DNA of 64,000 bases from the NCBI RefSeq assembly GCF_963678635.1, contig NC_087063.1:7782386-7846385 (forward strand), in the 5' to 3' direction. How positions within the stretch are numbered: the first letter of the stretch is position 1; each line of letters begins with the position of its first letter. Of this stretch, positions 41,601 through 51,234 are shown one piece after another. Both the position numbers and the translations under genes were made by a program. The stretch is from Symsagittifera roscoffensis (lineage: Eukaryota; Xenacoelomorpha; Acoela; Convolutidae). Under the pieces are notes generated by a model. That model had not been told where the DNA came from and did not search any database. It saw nothing but the letters and a program-made list of their open reading frames with translations.

Positions 41601-44600
41601 CTGCTCAATTTCTTTTGCAGCCACTAGAACAATTTTTCAACAAATTTACACACCAAGTTAGAAGTTTAGCCAAAAACTTGCCAATTTTGTTCTTGTTAGT
41701 TGTCTGTCGCTGATTTTTGTTTATTTTTTTGCTTACTCAAATAATGAATAATTGAATAAGATTTCTTCACATTTAAACTGGCCGTCATATTAATGTCAGG
41801 TGAACAATATTGGTATCAACTAAAAAAGCAGCAGCATGATGAAACATTAGATAAAGCCATTAAATGGTTATTTATCCGTGCAGACTTAAAAGCGGTAAAA
41901 TGTATTAGTTTCAAGCTTTCATTTGCATTGTTCGTATAATGTCAAAAAATGTTACTTCTCAGTCGGTTTTTCTTGAACGGTTTCTTGAGACTTGGTAAGA
42001 GCAATGATCTCTGCGCTAACAATTCAATCCGATTAATAATCTGACTCAATTCACGCGAAGTTAGCAATCAGTTTATTGAAAAATGATAGATTTATAGCCA
42101 TAATAAGTTTTAACGGCATGCTAGTTTAAAATCATCGAACTGCCAAAAGTATTGAAGTTTTGCACCTTTTTTGAAAATAATGTTTTTTATTTCAGTTGAT
42201 AATCATCCCTTCAAATTGAAATCATCCCAATTGCAATCATGTCCCAAAATCGACCGAACTCTTCCCTGATTCCACGAAGCTCCCAAAACGCAAGACCAGA
42301 TCCTGAATTACTTTTGGACAACTTATCTTCAGCTGCAAATATTTCCAAGCAAACCGCAGTTTTTAATCCAAGAAATCCATCGATTTCTAAACCCACGAGT
42401 ATTGGTTTTGACTTAAGCAATCGGCCCTCTACGAGTAAAAAAGACTCGCTTTCTTCTGGATTTTCGTCCTCACAGAACTCAAGTTCATTTAAAAACTCAT
42501 TTTTCGAAGCAAATCAAATGAACCGAGAAAATTACGAAAGCGCGAAACCGTCAGCCGAAATCGGAACGTCTAAGCAAAACTCGGCGCGTGTCATGTTCGT
42601 CGACGATTCGACAAAAGACCTGCCCAGAAAGGAAAGAGGAATTTTGAAACACTTGAATCCGTCCCGTCAAAGCAATAGTAGTAAAGACAACAACAGCCCG
42701 AGGCTAGGGAAAAGCGAAAAAGATAGCAGCTCTGAGAGTGAAAAGAGGAAAATTTTGAATCGGTTCAACAGAAAACCTCCAAGCAAGAGCTGTCTCAAAG
42801 ATTCTTCCTTATCATCATCGGCTACCTCAGATCAATACAGCAAGTATCTTGAAGAGCTAAATGAACAAATGAGTACAACTTCCGGCGAACAGCCAAGTTC
42901 AAACGGGTTCAGAAGCTCAGGGGAACGTCTAGCAAGTAGCGGGAGAACCGCAACAACACACAGTTATAGTAACTCCAGCTCAGCGTCTTACCAAAATCAG
43001 TCTCCAGTTGTGAATTATAGTGTTCAGAACTCACATGTGTCGAGAAGCACAATGTACCCCTTCCCTTGCAATCCCTCTCGACCGGTCCCAAAAATGGGAA
43101 CCCGGTCCGGTAGTGCAACAAATCGCTTCGCGGATTACGAAACCTTTCCAAGCTCACGTGTGAATCCGAGGCGACATTCAACTGATCATAAGATATCCGA
43201 GGAGCGAAGATACCAACGGGACTACAATGATGTTTTGCCGACGGGAGCGTCTCGCGTGCCTCCACATCGCTACTCGGGAAGTATTGTAACGTCGAGTTCG
43301 GGAGGTGTCGACTCCCAGCCGGCGCTGACAAGTCCCCAGTCCTCTCAATCACCATCTGAGGGCCTTCATCCTGTTTTAACAGCATGCAAGTTTGGCCTAA
43401 GTGAAAACCTTCAAAAACTCCTCAATCCGCGAGCGTCTTATGACTTGGAAGCTATGATCGACGAAAATAACAATAACTGCTTGCATTATGCCGCTTCCTC
43501 GGGTTATTTAGATGTCGTGTTGACGCTAATCAAAGAAGATATGACAATTTCAAGGAGAAACAAGTTAGGCGAAACTCCTATAGATTTAGCATTCAGAAAC
43601 TCTAATCAAGCTATCGCTGACATTTTGCAACTAGCAGATAAAGCTCAACAAAAGAAAGAGGAAGTTTTGAGTCTAACCGATAAGCTAGACCATTTCAGAG
43701 CAGAAAATATGAACTTGCAGACTAATCTAAACTCGGCATTTGAGTCTTTAGCAGTAAACAAGCGAAATAACGCGACATTAGAGCAGCTTAATTCGATAAA
43801 AGAAGATTTGTCTGATATTATCGAGAAAACAAGATCAAGTCTATCAGGAGTTGAAGTTATTTGTGACCAGAACTTGCAGCAACAAATGTTCGAGACGACG
43901 ACTATGCTAAAATCGCTTGGATCCAGATGCCAAGAAGTCCGGACTCTTACTCCTACTGAAAACTCTTCGAATTCAAGAGTTCAGGGATCCTCGATGTCCA
44001 ACGGGATCCCAAAATTTAGTGTTTCAAACGGGTCTGAAATTTTTCAGCAAAATAAACGTCAATGCGTGCGAAATGGAATGACCGCTAATTTAAACGATTC
44101 AATGATGAGTTCATCTGATGTTAATCATGCGAGGTTACGATCGAAGTCGCAAGGGGGCGACAAATCCAGGAACTCGAAATTTCAGACACCACATGAAGAA
44201 TTTTCAGTGGACGAGGGCTTTCAATGCAACAACGAAATCCAAGTTTCATCTAGCCAAGCCTCAATTCGTGGCGCAAAGTCAATCAATCAAAATCATGCGC
44301 ATAGAAGTTATCAAGGAAACGTTTCGTCACTTGTAGTCGAAGACAGACCGAATTCATGCGCGTCAAGCAATCAAAACCACCGACCGTGGTTTGACGTAAC
44401 AGATGATGAAATAGCCTTGCCGACTAATAGGAACTTGAAGCAAGGAAACATCCAAAACTACCCTAAAAATGATCAATTGGTGAACAAAAACAGCGGCGAT
44501 GTTATGTATCTTTGAAAAGTTACTAGCTTTAACGGTTATACTTCAAAACTGAATATCATATGCTGGAACCATCAGTTTACTGATGTTTGATATCATTACT

Positions 44601-47600
44601 TAGCTTCGTGTTAATTAGTTTTTATTACAGTTCAAATATTACCACAAACACGTTTCATTTTTAAAAGGTACGAAGTTGTTGTTTTAATAAATGTAGCATT
44701 TAGATGCGTAAATTAAAAGTTTTTACAAGACTCTTAGCATTAAAACAATTTGAGGATCTCATCGCGATGTTTAAGAGAGCGAAGTTTGAAAATTTTATGA
44801 CTTTTCTAGCCGCCACAAAGTCGCTTAAAAGAGCAAAAGTCTTTGATTTTAATCATGAAGGCACCGGTAAATCGTATATGTTAAACGATCGCAAGAATGC
44901 TCATGGTATCTTGAAGTTGACAACATTATGATGTTTTGTTTCAAAAATTGAATAGATATCACCCTTCAAAGGATCTGAAACATCTTTGGAAAATTTGAAA
45001 AAATACATTAGAGTTTTTCAAGAATAGGATAATTATGCCACCAAAACTCTCAAAACGCAAAAAAAATAAGTTATATTTGCAATTTTTGAAATTTAGTATC
45101 ACTTGAAATGAAATTGAAAATTAATGACTGCATGATAGTTAGAAAATTATAACTCCAAAACATGTGATTTATTTTGCTTTTTGTGTGCAAATGAATAAAA
45201 GGCAATCGAATAACTTAATGAGGCTAAAATTGGCCGATAAATTCTAACTTTGATGTAAGATTTGAGTCCCTGATAGACAGTTAACTTTTCAATGAAGTTA
45301 TTGATACAAAATAATAAAAAAAAAGCATTCTTTTGACGAAATAAAGCTAACAATTTTAAATATAATAGCAGCGATCCCTTGTTTTTGATACCTTGCGTTA
45401 AGATCATATTTATTGCTAGGTATCTATCATAACTCGCAGAAGATGCATAATAGTTATAGTTGAAGAGGTTTTCTTTTTTCAGTCAAGTTATGGCATTCAA
45501 TTTGATAATTTTTAAAAATAAATTTCTTACCCAATTAGGACATCGACTACTTTCGGTCAAGTCTAAAACAATAATTAATTTCCATTTTTTGAACTGCTGT
45601 TTTCAGAAAAATATTTAATTCGTCGCAGCTCCGGACTAATTTTACGCGTGCTGTGAAGATTTTACGTTTGTTGCTGAACGCGACCTAAATTTTCAAACTA
45701 AATCTTCATTTCTGGAGAGAAGTACTGAACCTCTCATCTTAAGTCTGGCCAGAAACTCTTCATAAATTAGTATTATAAAACAGGGATTTTCTTAAATGTG
45801 TTTTTTTTGTTCCGACTTTCAACGAAAGTAACGGAATATTTGTGCTCGGGGTGGGTTTTTTTTTCTTCAGACAAATTTCGACTTTTAAACTAGCCATTTT
45901 TGACGGAATTTTTTTTGTATCATTTAAAAGGTATTGTTGTCCTGAGGTTAAGTTTGAAAAAATATTTCACCTGTGATTATTTTTCGTAAAGTTATGAGGG
46001 TTTAAAGATTGCCATTTTGACCAATTTGGGACAATTAACGAGCGATATAATTCGCGCTATTAACGCGTAAGCGGAGATATAATCCGTCCTATAAATCGTT
46101 CCAAATTGGTTGAACGAAGCTTATTTGCCATAATTGATTTGTTACAAGGAGGGAAATCTATACTTTTGTACTGTATATGGCGTGTGGGGGGATGATTTTC
46201 ATTAAAAATTTCAAATTTTAGAAAAAAAAAATTTCATTTTATTTTATTTCATTTAATTTTTTTAATGTTATTACTGCTGCTCCATAAACCCTAAAAGGCA
46301 GTTGGAACATTCAGGATTTTGCCCTGATACGAGCAGTCTTGTTGTTCCGTTTTTCGGTACGAAAGTAACGGAATATTTGTGCTCGGGGTGGGTTTTTTTT
46401 TCTTCAGACAAATTTCGACTTTTTAACTAGCCATTTTTGACGGAATTTTTATATCATTCAAAAGATATTCTTATCCTGAGCTTAAATTTGAAAAGATATT
46501 TCACCTGTGATCATTTTTCGTGAAGTTATGAGGGTTTAAAGATTGCCTTTTTGGTCATTTTGAGCAATTTGGGACAATTAACGCGCGATATAATTCGCGC
46601 TATTAACGCGTAAGCGGAGATTTAACCCGTCTTATAAATCGTTCCAAATTGGTTGAACGAAGCTCATTTGCCATAATTGATTTGTTACAAGGAACGAAAT
46701 CTATCTTTTTGTACTTTATATGGCGTGTGGGGGGATGATTTTCATAAAAAATTTCAAACTTTAGAAAAAAAATTCATTTTATTTTATTTCATTTATTTTT
46801 TTAATTGTAAGTTGTAAAGTGTCTATTTTCAGTTTACCTTCAGAAATGCAGTACTAAATTATGTTTGTATCCAGCATAGGGTGAGCACATAGCTTAGGTC
46901 TTTTAGCTGATTCTGAATCTGAAATATAGCAATCATTTAAAAATAATTTCTTTCATATCGTGTTTTTGTCGACCAGGTGGGTTTACTTCAGATTTTTTCA
47001 CGTTTTCATAACACTAAAGAATAAAAATAAATCGAATGCTTGTATTCTTTTTATTTTGAACCTTTTTTCTTCACTGCTTGTTTTATTACACAAGCAAAGC
47101 TTGTGTTATAGTATGAACTATCTTTTTTTATCAACTTAAGTCGCAATTATTGTTGCGAAGCAAATATTGTTGCGATAAAATGTGTTCATTTTGAAAGTGT
47201 TCATTTTGATCAATAACCAGCTATTAAGTACCGCCAATGCTAAGGATATTAACACCGACTATTATTTTTCTGACTTTTGCAACGAAATTAACGGAATATT
47301 TTTGCTCGAGGTGGTTTTTTTTTCAGACAAATTTCGACTTTTTAACTAGCCATTTTGACGGATTTTTCAAAATATTATTCGTGAGCTATTGTTTTCCTGA
47401 GCTTAAATTTGAAAATATATTTTACCTGTGATTTTTTTTCGTAAAGTTCTGGGGTTTCAAAGATTGCCATTTTGACCAATTTGGGACAATTAACGCGCAA
47501 TATAATTCGCGCTATTAACGCGTAAACGAGATTTAATCCGTCCTTTAAATCGTTCCAAATTGGTTGAACGAAGCTTATTTGCCATAATTGATTTGTTAGA

Positions 47601-50600
47601 AGGAACGAAATCTCTCTTTTTGTATTTTATATGGCGTGTGGGGGGATGATTTTCAAAAAAATTCAAATTTTAGAAGAAAAAAATTTTCTCTTAATTTTTT
47701 AATGCTATTACTGCTGCTCCATAAACCTTGAAAAGCAGTCGGAACATTCGGGGCTTTGCTTTGATACGAGCAGTCTTGTTTAATTTTAAACTGAAGTTTC
47801 AATTAGAATAAAGTTAAGCCTTGACCGGTTCCCGGTTCCTATGAAAAAATCTCCAGTTGAGATTTGAGCACCCAATTTTACTTTAACTAGATAGAAGCGT
47901 TAACCACTCAGTCACATGAAACTACCACAAGAAGAGTCTTATCATAACAAGACTGCTCGTATCAGGGCGAAGCCCTGAATGTTCCGACTGCCTTTTAAGG
48001 TTTTATGGAGCAGTAATAACATTAAAAAATTAAATGTAAGAAAAAAAAAATGAATTTTTTTTTCTTAAATTTGAATTTTTTTTATGAAAATCATTACCCC
48101 ACACGCCATATAAAGTACAGAACAATAGATTTCGCTCCTTGTAACAAATCAATTATGGCAAATAAGCTTCTTTCAACCAATTTGGAACGATTTTCAAGAC
48201 GGATTAACTCTCCGCTCACGCGTTAATAGCGCGAAATATATCGCGCTTTAATTGTCTCAAATTGGCCAAAATGGCAATTTTTAAACCCCCATAACTTGAC
48301 AAAAAATGATCACAGGCAAAATATCTTTTCAAATTTGAGCTCAGGACAACAATACGTTTTGAATGATAAAAAAAATCCGTCAAAAATGGCTAGTTAAAAA
48401 GTCGAAATTGGTCTGAAGAAAAAAAACCACCCCGAGCACAAATATTCCGTTACTATCGTATCGAAAGTCGGAACAATAATTCGAAGCAACAATGGTTATA
48501 TCAAGTAATAATTGACTATTGTTTATACTCAAAGCATGTAGAATCAATGTTTATCTCAAATAGATTGTACAGTGAACTGATTTCAGGTTATTTTTCTAAG
48601 AATATTTTTGTTTCCATTAGATGAGAAATAGATAGCTTCTCCATGAGTAGTTTCTGTTATCTAAATAAAAGTTCGAACAAGTTTGAAAACTTTTATTGGA
48701 TACGGGGAATAGTTTGTGTGGCAAGTAAACCGATCTAAGCTAATTGTTCGTTTTAGTTTCGTAAAAAAAAGTCTGTTTTAGTTGATGTTCAATGTTTTTG
48801 TTAAAATTTGTGAGTTATTACCATTTTTATACGAAGCTTTATTCGACACATCTTACGCGTCAGTCAGAAAGTTCAAGGCCTGGCCCTGATATACGAGAAG
48901 TCGTTTTTGTAATTAGGTTTTTTTTAATTTACCGTTGAAATTGATTACATAATTATTGTTCCATTTTTAAAAAACAATTTTTTTTTCATGCTTCCGCTGC
49001 TGTTATTCTTCTAAAATTTGTGGAAAATTTTGGTGTAATTGTGCTGAGAATGATCGAATTGTGCTGAGAATGAATAATTGTTCTCGGAACTAGAAGTTTT
49101 TGCGGAACTGTTTGTATAACATCGTCATAACATCTAAGGATTTGATAATCAGCTAAAAAAATCACTATCGGCTGTTAAATCTTAAGTATGAGGGATTGAA
49201 ACTCTGAGGGTTTACTTTGATGGGTAACCAGTTACTATGTTGATGAGATAACTAGCACACGCTCCATTAGTTTATCAAATTAGAAAGTCAGCCTTACAGT
49301 AGTGCTCACGGTGAAACGAATAGTTCCAAACTGAATTATGACTTAAATGTTAATCGTATCAACAAATTGCACAACTTATAGCATTTTAAATTGAAAATAC
49401 GAGTGGAAATACAAACACTTGGAAAAAATTTTTTTTTGAAAAAAATCGAAATATGTTAACTTGTTTTGCTTAAATAACAGTCGAATTAATCAGTATTTTG
49501 CTCCAAAACAAGAATTTTTGTTTCCATGTTTATTTTTTATATGTAGGTTAAGCAGAGCTTCGCACTCTTAGTGAAACAAATCAAAAGTTTTCAATAAACC
49601 ACTGAAATAATTCTCTATTTTTCAACCTCAAAACATTTGCCTTCAAAAAACCGTTATCAGATGCAACTTTTGTTTCATTTCATTATCCAAATTTTGTTTC
49701 ACTTCGCTGAACCAAAAACAATGCTTTAGCGTAAAGAATTTTACTTTGCATTAAATTTACTAGAGTTTTGACAAACTGAAGCCTAAATTCAGACTTACAG
49801 AGTCAAAAGGGAGCTTCGAGCCAATTGAGATATAAAATGGCATGACAACTAGCCAAAAGAAAAATCAGAAAGCTAGAAATACAAAAAATCATCAATAAAA
49901 CCCAAAAACTTTAGTGTTTTATATCACAAAAATGTTCGTTTGAGGAACGCAAATTTTGTCCAGCTGTAAAGAGCAGACAAAATTGAATATACCAACAATG
50001 AGCCAAAAAAAGTTAGAATCTGAACGTTTAATCCTTCCTCCGAATGAAAAAGCATTAATATACATTTTTGTCTTTTCAATGACGAGTCAAAAAAACCGAC
50101 ATATTACAGGATGAAGCCCGTTGAGTCAAAACATGGAAAAACAGGAAAGAATTTGTACAAAAACTTCGGTGGTAGTTTTATAATTTACAGGAGTAAATCA
50201 AAACAACTTCGATTTTCAGTACAAGTTGATTGAATAAAAAAGCGTCCAATGGTAGAAAAAAACATACACAACATAAACAGCTCATACTAACTTAGGACTC
50301 TTATTTTTTTCACTTTTGAGCTGAGTTATGTAGTTACATCTGCGCAAATATTTTTTTTACAAAAAAATACAATGATCGAAATGATATCTCCTTCTCCTAC
50401 TTTCATCGAAAAAAAAATAAAAATAATTAGAACCAGGGGCGAATCTAGGATTTCCTCGAGGGGGTTTTTTTAGGTCGACCAAATTAGGTAATTTTTTCAA
50501 GCGCTCCCAAAGCACTAAAAATTCCTTGTTTTCGTTTTTAGGCACTTTTTAAAAAAGTTTGACCAAAAAATTGCGTTTTTTTGGCGCGTGCTCCCCCCTC

Positions 50601-51234
50601 AATATTAGTATAAATTGGCGCCAATATTAGTATATATTGTATAAATCAAAGTTTTTACAACTGCTTCAGTACGTAACTTGCATTATTCAGATAATACACT
50701 TTTTGTTTCGTTCCCATTTCAGCCCCCACCCCACCAAATTATATGCCCTAAAATAGGGGTGAGTTGGGGTGATATTGCTTCGCTTCCAGGCTGTCTGACT
50801 TGCGGTCATCAGCTTGTACAGTTTGATTAACTTTTTACAATTACAGCACTACGTTTTACAGAGTTTCCATGATACCATCCATCTGTAGTTAGGAAAAATT
50901 AAGTCAGTTTTTAATCAATGAGAGCATCCAAAATGGTACTTTTAACCACAACTTTTTTTCTAACAGGCTGAATTTAACTGATGTTTAAATAAAATAATTG
51001 AACATTTGGTTAAAATTTGCAAGTTTTTAGCTTTTTAAAGTAATTTATTAATTGTTTGTCTTTTTATTACAGTCGCAGTCATTCCGCCAGACGAGCCGGA
51101 GGGTGCGACAGCATTTTTTCTGGAAAAACATCAAACTCTGGGTCGCCATCATTACAGTTCTCATTGTCATCATTCTGTTCGCTGTCGTGTTCGGAGTTTG
51201 TCACCCAGACTTCTCAAACTGTGGAAACAACTGA
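26535..51234 (+). CDS. VAMP7-like longin R-SNARE, 5 exons
   Basis: Exons 26535-26695, 33036-33132, 34787-34891, 38574-38726 and 51073-51234 join in frame to 225 residues (human VAMP7 is about 220). Residues 1-121 form a longin domain: MLYYTAISYESIIL, GDYRMHCLIKDSIIVITITD and LVARSQSASE line up with VAMP7 blocks. Residues 122-190 are the SNARE motif, with KNVMLDNIDKAIERGDRLE and the zero-layer arginine at 155. WKNIKLWV leads into a C-terminal membrane anchor (about 194-213) and a short luminal tail. The family drives fusion of late endosomes, lysosomes and secretory lysosomes with partner Q-SNAREs, and the longin domain regulates this. All splice sites are GT-AG. The start matches the family start. 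The last intron (12.3 kb) contains another gene. VAMP7 type is favoured over other longin SNAREs by the motif and length match. Confidence 0.93.
26720..26754 (+). other. G-quadruplex-prone tract in the sense strand
   Basis: A run of 11 G is followed by TTGGGTTTGGGTTGGGGGAT and GGGG. With more than four G-runs of three or more within 35 bases it meets the usual G4 pattern. It lies 25-59 bases inside the first coding intron. Confidence 0.7.
27556..29275 (+). repeat. Diverged tandem duplication, unit about 1 kb
   Basis: Unit 1 is 27556-28555 and unit 2 is 28556 to about 29275, with internal deletions. Shared blocks occur in the same order: ATGCTATYACGCCTTTT, TTATAAGCTACAATAGCCAAA, GGCGCAAAAATGGGGTCATT, GCGGTTTACTATAA and CTACCGATTTGATAACAC. 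The divergence suggests an old event. No ORF is conserved. Confidence 0.82.
30446..30645. other. Assembly gap (200 N)
   Basis: Exactly 200 N, a conventional scaffold spacer, so the real distance is unknown. It lies in SNARE intron 1 and does not interrupt a recognised exon. Confidence 0.99.
33036..33132 (+). CDS. VAMP7-like exon 2 (longin core)
   Basis: The acceptor GCTTGTTTTAG precedes it and the donor GTGAGC follows. Codes YRMHCLIKDSIIVITITDSS and SYKFLEE, the beta-strand core and following helix of the longin fold. Confidence 0.92.
34357..34412 (+). repeat. Short tandem array GAAACTTGA / GAAACTTGAGAA
   Basis: About five units in 56 bp. It produces a spurious KLEKLEKK coding pattern. Confidence 0.8.
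34787..34891 (+). CDS. VAMP7-like exon 3 (longin C-terminal part)
   Basis: A 105-bp exon (35 codons, phase 0 at both ends) between TTTTCAATTGTAG and GTCAGT. Codes RRFNASDSLVARSQSASE and then LNYEFRPVLKKLM, the counterpart of the VAMP7 block YGSRAQTALPYAMNSEF. Without this exon the longin domain would lack its last helix. It is too short to stand out as an open frame. Confidence 0.85.
34961..35026 (+). repeat. 33-bp tandem pair
   Basis: Two adjacent copies of a unit beginning CTTACATCTATCCTTTATTT and ending GACTAGGTTTAAA. They differ by one base, so the duplication is recent. Confidence 0.9.
35014..36260 (+). repeat. Diverged duplication of a roughly 0.3-kb block
   Basis: 35014-35300 and 35963-36260 share AAAAGATATTAACRACCCCTGAAT, GCTGAGATCCTTTTTCTATG, CTATTAATG and CTGATTACGTAAC-type blocks in the same order. 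Between them a second block (ATAACKTCACRCT followed by TCATTTATTCATC) also occurs twice, near 35318 and 35618. Confidence 0.75.
37891..38091. mobile_element. About 200-bp TIR element, GTTCGGAAAGACAGAAATAA ends
   Basis: The left end AAGTTCGGAAAGACAGAAAT, then AAAGAGCAAT, is answered by the reversed right end AAAAGTTCGGACAGACAAAA and AAAGAGCAAATG. The terminal repeats are about 45 bp. The look is that of a small Tc1/mariner-type MITE, but no clear TA duplication was confirmed. Confidence 0.75.
38155..38322. mobile_element. Second TIR element of the same small family
   Basis: The ends GTTGGAACAGACAGAAAC and (reversed) GATTGGAACAAACAGAAAT, with AGAGCAAT inside both. It lies about 60 bp after the first copy and is more diverged. 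Confidence 0.68.
38574..38726 (+). CDS. VAMP7-like exon 4 (SNARE motif)
   Basis: The acceptor TGGTTTGTCTAG precedes it and the donor GTACAA follows (phase 0). Codes 51 residues with the heptad pattern VNEKVQEVKNVMLDNIDKAI and the zero-layer Arg in ERGDRLE. Confidence 0.92.
38773..38793. repeat. C6/G6-bounded palindrome
   Basis: CCCCCCTATT and AATAGGGGGG are perfect arms around a single G. It is followed by two TTCTTTATA-GGGGGG blocks near 38850-38895. Confidence 0.8.
42183..42195 (+). promoter_or_regulatory. 3' splice acceptor just upstream of the nested gene's start codon
   Basis: TTTTTTATTTCAG ends 43 bases before the ATG at 42239. A good donor (CTTG|GTAAGA) lies at 41995. Either a 200-bp 5' UTR intron or spliced-leader trans-splicing would account for the acceptor. 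The coding region itself has no intron. Confidence 0.5.
42239..44515 (+). CDS. Intronless Ser/Asn-rich protein with ankyrin repeats and coiled coil (synphilin-like?)
   Basis: A single 758-residue open frame with ATG, codon pattern and composition unlike the surrounding DNA. Residues 1-375 are disordered-looking, Ser/Asn/Gln-rich. Three ankyrin repeats follow at about 375-466, with CLHYAASSGYLDVVLTLI and LGETPIDLA as the clearest blocks. A coiled coil spans about 466-530. The last 220 residues are again Ser/Asn-rich. RVMF (117-120) and GILK (134-137) fit the RVxF and SILK docking patterns for protein phosphatase 1. The order of ankyrin repeats followed by a coiled coil within long disordered flanks recalls synphilin-1, but the match is weak and from memory. 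It is probably a cytoplasmic scaffold. The gene sits in the last SNARE intron, same strand. It could be a retrocopy; no poly-A tail or target duplication was found. Confidence 0.85.
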   Translation: MSQNRPNSSLIPRSSQNARPDPELLLDNLSSAANISKQTAVFNPRNPSISKPTSIGFDLSNRPSTSKKDSLSSGFSSSQNSSSFKNSFFEANQMNRENYESAKPSAEIGTSKQNSARVMFVDDSTKDLPRKERGILKHLNPSRQSNSSKDNNSPRLGKSEKDSSSESEKRKILNRFNRKPPSKSCLKDSSLSSSATSDQYSKYLEELNEQMSTTSGEQPSSNGFRSSGERLASSGRTATTHSYSNSSSASYQNQSPVVNYSVQNSHVSRSTMYPFPCNPSRPVPKMGTRSGSATNRFADYETFPSSRVNPRRHSTDHKISEERRYQRDYNDVLPTGASRVPPHRYSGSIVTSSSGGVDSQPALTSPQSSQSPSEGLHPVLTACKFGLSENLQKLLNPRASYDLEAMIDENNNNCLHYAASSGYLDVVLTLIKEDMTISRRNKLGETPIDLAFRNSNQAIADILQLADKAQQKKEEVLSLTDKLDHFRAENMNLQTNLNSAFESLAVNKRNNATLEQLNSIKEDLSDIIEKTRSSLSGVEVICDQNLQQQMFETTTMLKSLGSRCQEVRTLTPTENSSNSRVQGSSMSNGIPKFSVSNGSEIFQQNKRQCVRNGMTANLNDSMMSSSDVNHARLRSKSQGGDKSRNSKFQTPHEEFSVDEGFQCNNEIQVSSSQASIRGAKSINQNHAHRSYQGNVSSLVVEDRPNSCASSNQNHRPWFDVTDDEIALPTNRNLKQGNIQNYPKNDQLVNKNSGDVMYL
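44686..44691 (+). terminator. AATAAA polyadenylation signal of the nested ankyrin gene
   Basis: AATAAA, 171 bases after the stop codon and the first one downstream. It lies within the sense strand of SNARE intron 4, so the SNARE pre-mRNA must read past it. Confidence 0.65.
45808..46342 (-). repeat. Family B repeat, copy 4 (reverse)
   Basis: From TTGTTCCGACTTTCAACGAA to the hairpin end CCTGATACGAGCAGTCTTGT. It is followed with no spacer by the next copy. Confidence 0.88.
46342..46806 (-). repeat. Family B repeat, copy 5 (reverse, hairpin end missing)
   Basis: Begins TTGTTCCGTTTTTCGGTACG and keeps the full CG palindrome, GCGCGATATAATTCGCGC. It stops before the AGGGC/GCCCT hairpin end. Tandem with copy 4. 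Confidence 0.85.
47264..47780 (-). repeat. Family B repeat, copy 6 (reverse)
   Basis: Starts in a worn CTGACTTTTGCAACGAAATT, keeps the interior hallmarks, and ends TGATACGAGCAGTCTTGTT. Forms an inverted pair with copy 7. Confidence 0.86.
47946..48476 (+). repeat. Family B repeat, copy 7 (forward)
   Basis: A well-preserved full copy. AACAAGACTGCTCGTATCAG begins it, CGTATCGAAAGTCGGAACAA ends it, and TGTTCCGACT/AGTCGGAACA are its subterminal inverted repeats. Confidence 0.9.
49541..51003 (+). repeat. Repeat C, copy 1 (with an embedded family A copy)
   Basis: It matches 58056-59404 and, for its later part, 61587-62550. Shared blocks include TTAAGCARAGCTTYGCACTC, CCGACATATTACAGGATGAA, CTGTCTGACTTGCGG and CATCCATCTGTAGTTA. 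It contains a family A copy at 50434-50640 that starts CAGGGGCGAATCTAGG and is present in all three C copies. The end lies 70 bp before the last SNARE exon. Confidence 0.85.
50434..50640 (+). mobile_element. Family A copy inside repeat C
   Basis: CAGGGGCGAATCTAGG start, AGGTCGACCAAATTAGG, GCGCTCCCAAAGCAC and GGCGCGTGCTCCCCCC. Its presence at the same place in the other C copies (58803 and 61938) shows that it moved with repeat C. Confidence 0.7.
51073..51234 (+). CDS. VAMP7-like exon 5 (end of SNARE motif, membrane anchor)
   Basis: The acceptor CTTTTTATTACAG precedes 51073. Codes SQSFRQTSRRVRQHFFWKNI, a hydrophobic stretch of about 20 residues, and the tail CHPDFSNCGNN with stop. A C-terminal tail anchor is the family norm. 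Confidence 0.92.
   Translation, partial: SQSFRQTSRRVRQHFFWKNIKLWVAIITVLIVIILFAVVFGVCHPDFSNCGNN

Larger units (their letters stand above)
38727..42238 (+). other. SNARE intron 4, part upstream of the nested gene
   Basis: A G/C-run palindrome and GGGGGG-rich patches lie at 38773-38895, 47 bp after the exon donor. The rest is AT-rich and without recognised features up to the acceptor-like site at 42183-42195. Frames such as 39307-39537 and 41066-41317 have no motif. Confidence 0.6.
44516..51072 (+). other. SNARE intron 4, part downstream of the nested gene
   Basis: 44700-45800 is AT-rich without a gene; the frame 44704-44931 is unsupported. Four family B copies then follow, then about 1 kb of plain DNA (48480-49540) with a short family B trace near 48880, then repeat C copy 1. 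Confidence 0.65.

Noticed and set aside
42909-43385. 158-codon open frame antisense to the ankyrin gene
   Set aside because: Shadow of the long sense frame; no motif and no splice or start context.
44704-44931. 75-codon frame after the ankyrin gene
   Set aside because: Lies after the polyadenylation signal, has no recognisable motif, and its length is expected by chance.
47946-48476. Family B as a Helitron (hairpin near one end)
   Set aside because: In the reverse reading the hairpin precedes GTCTTGTT, not a CTRR end, and the start is not TC; the subterminal inverted repeats also argue against it.
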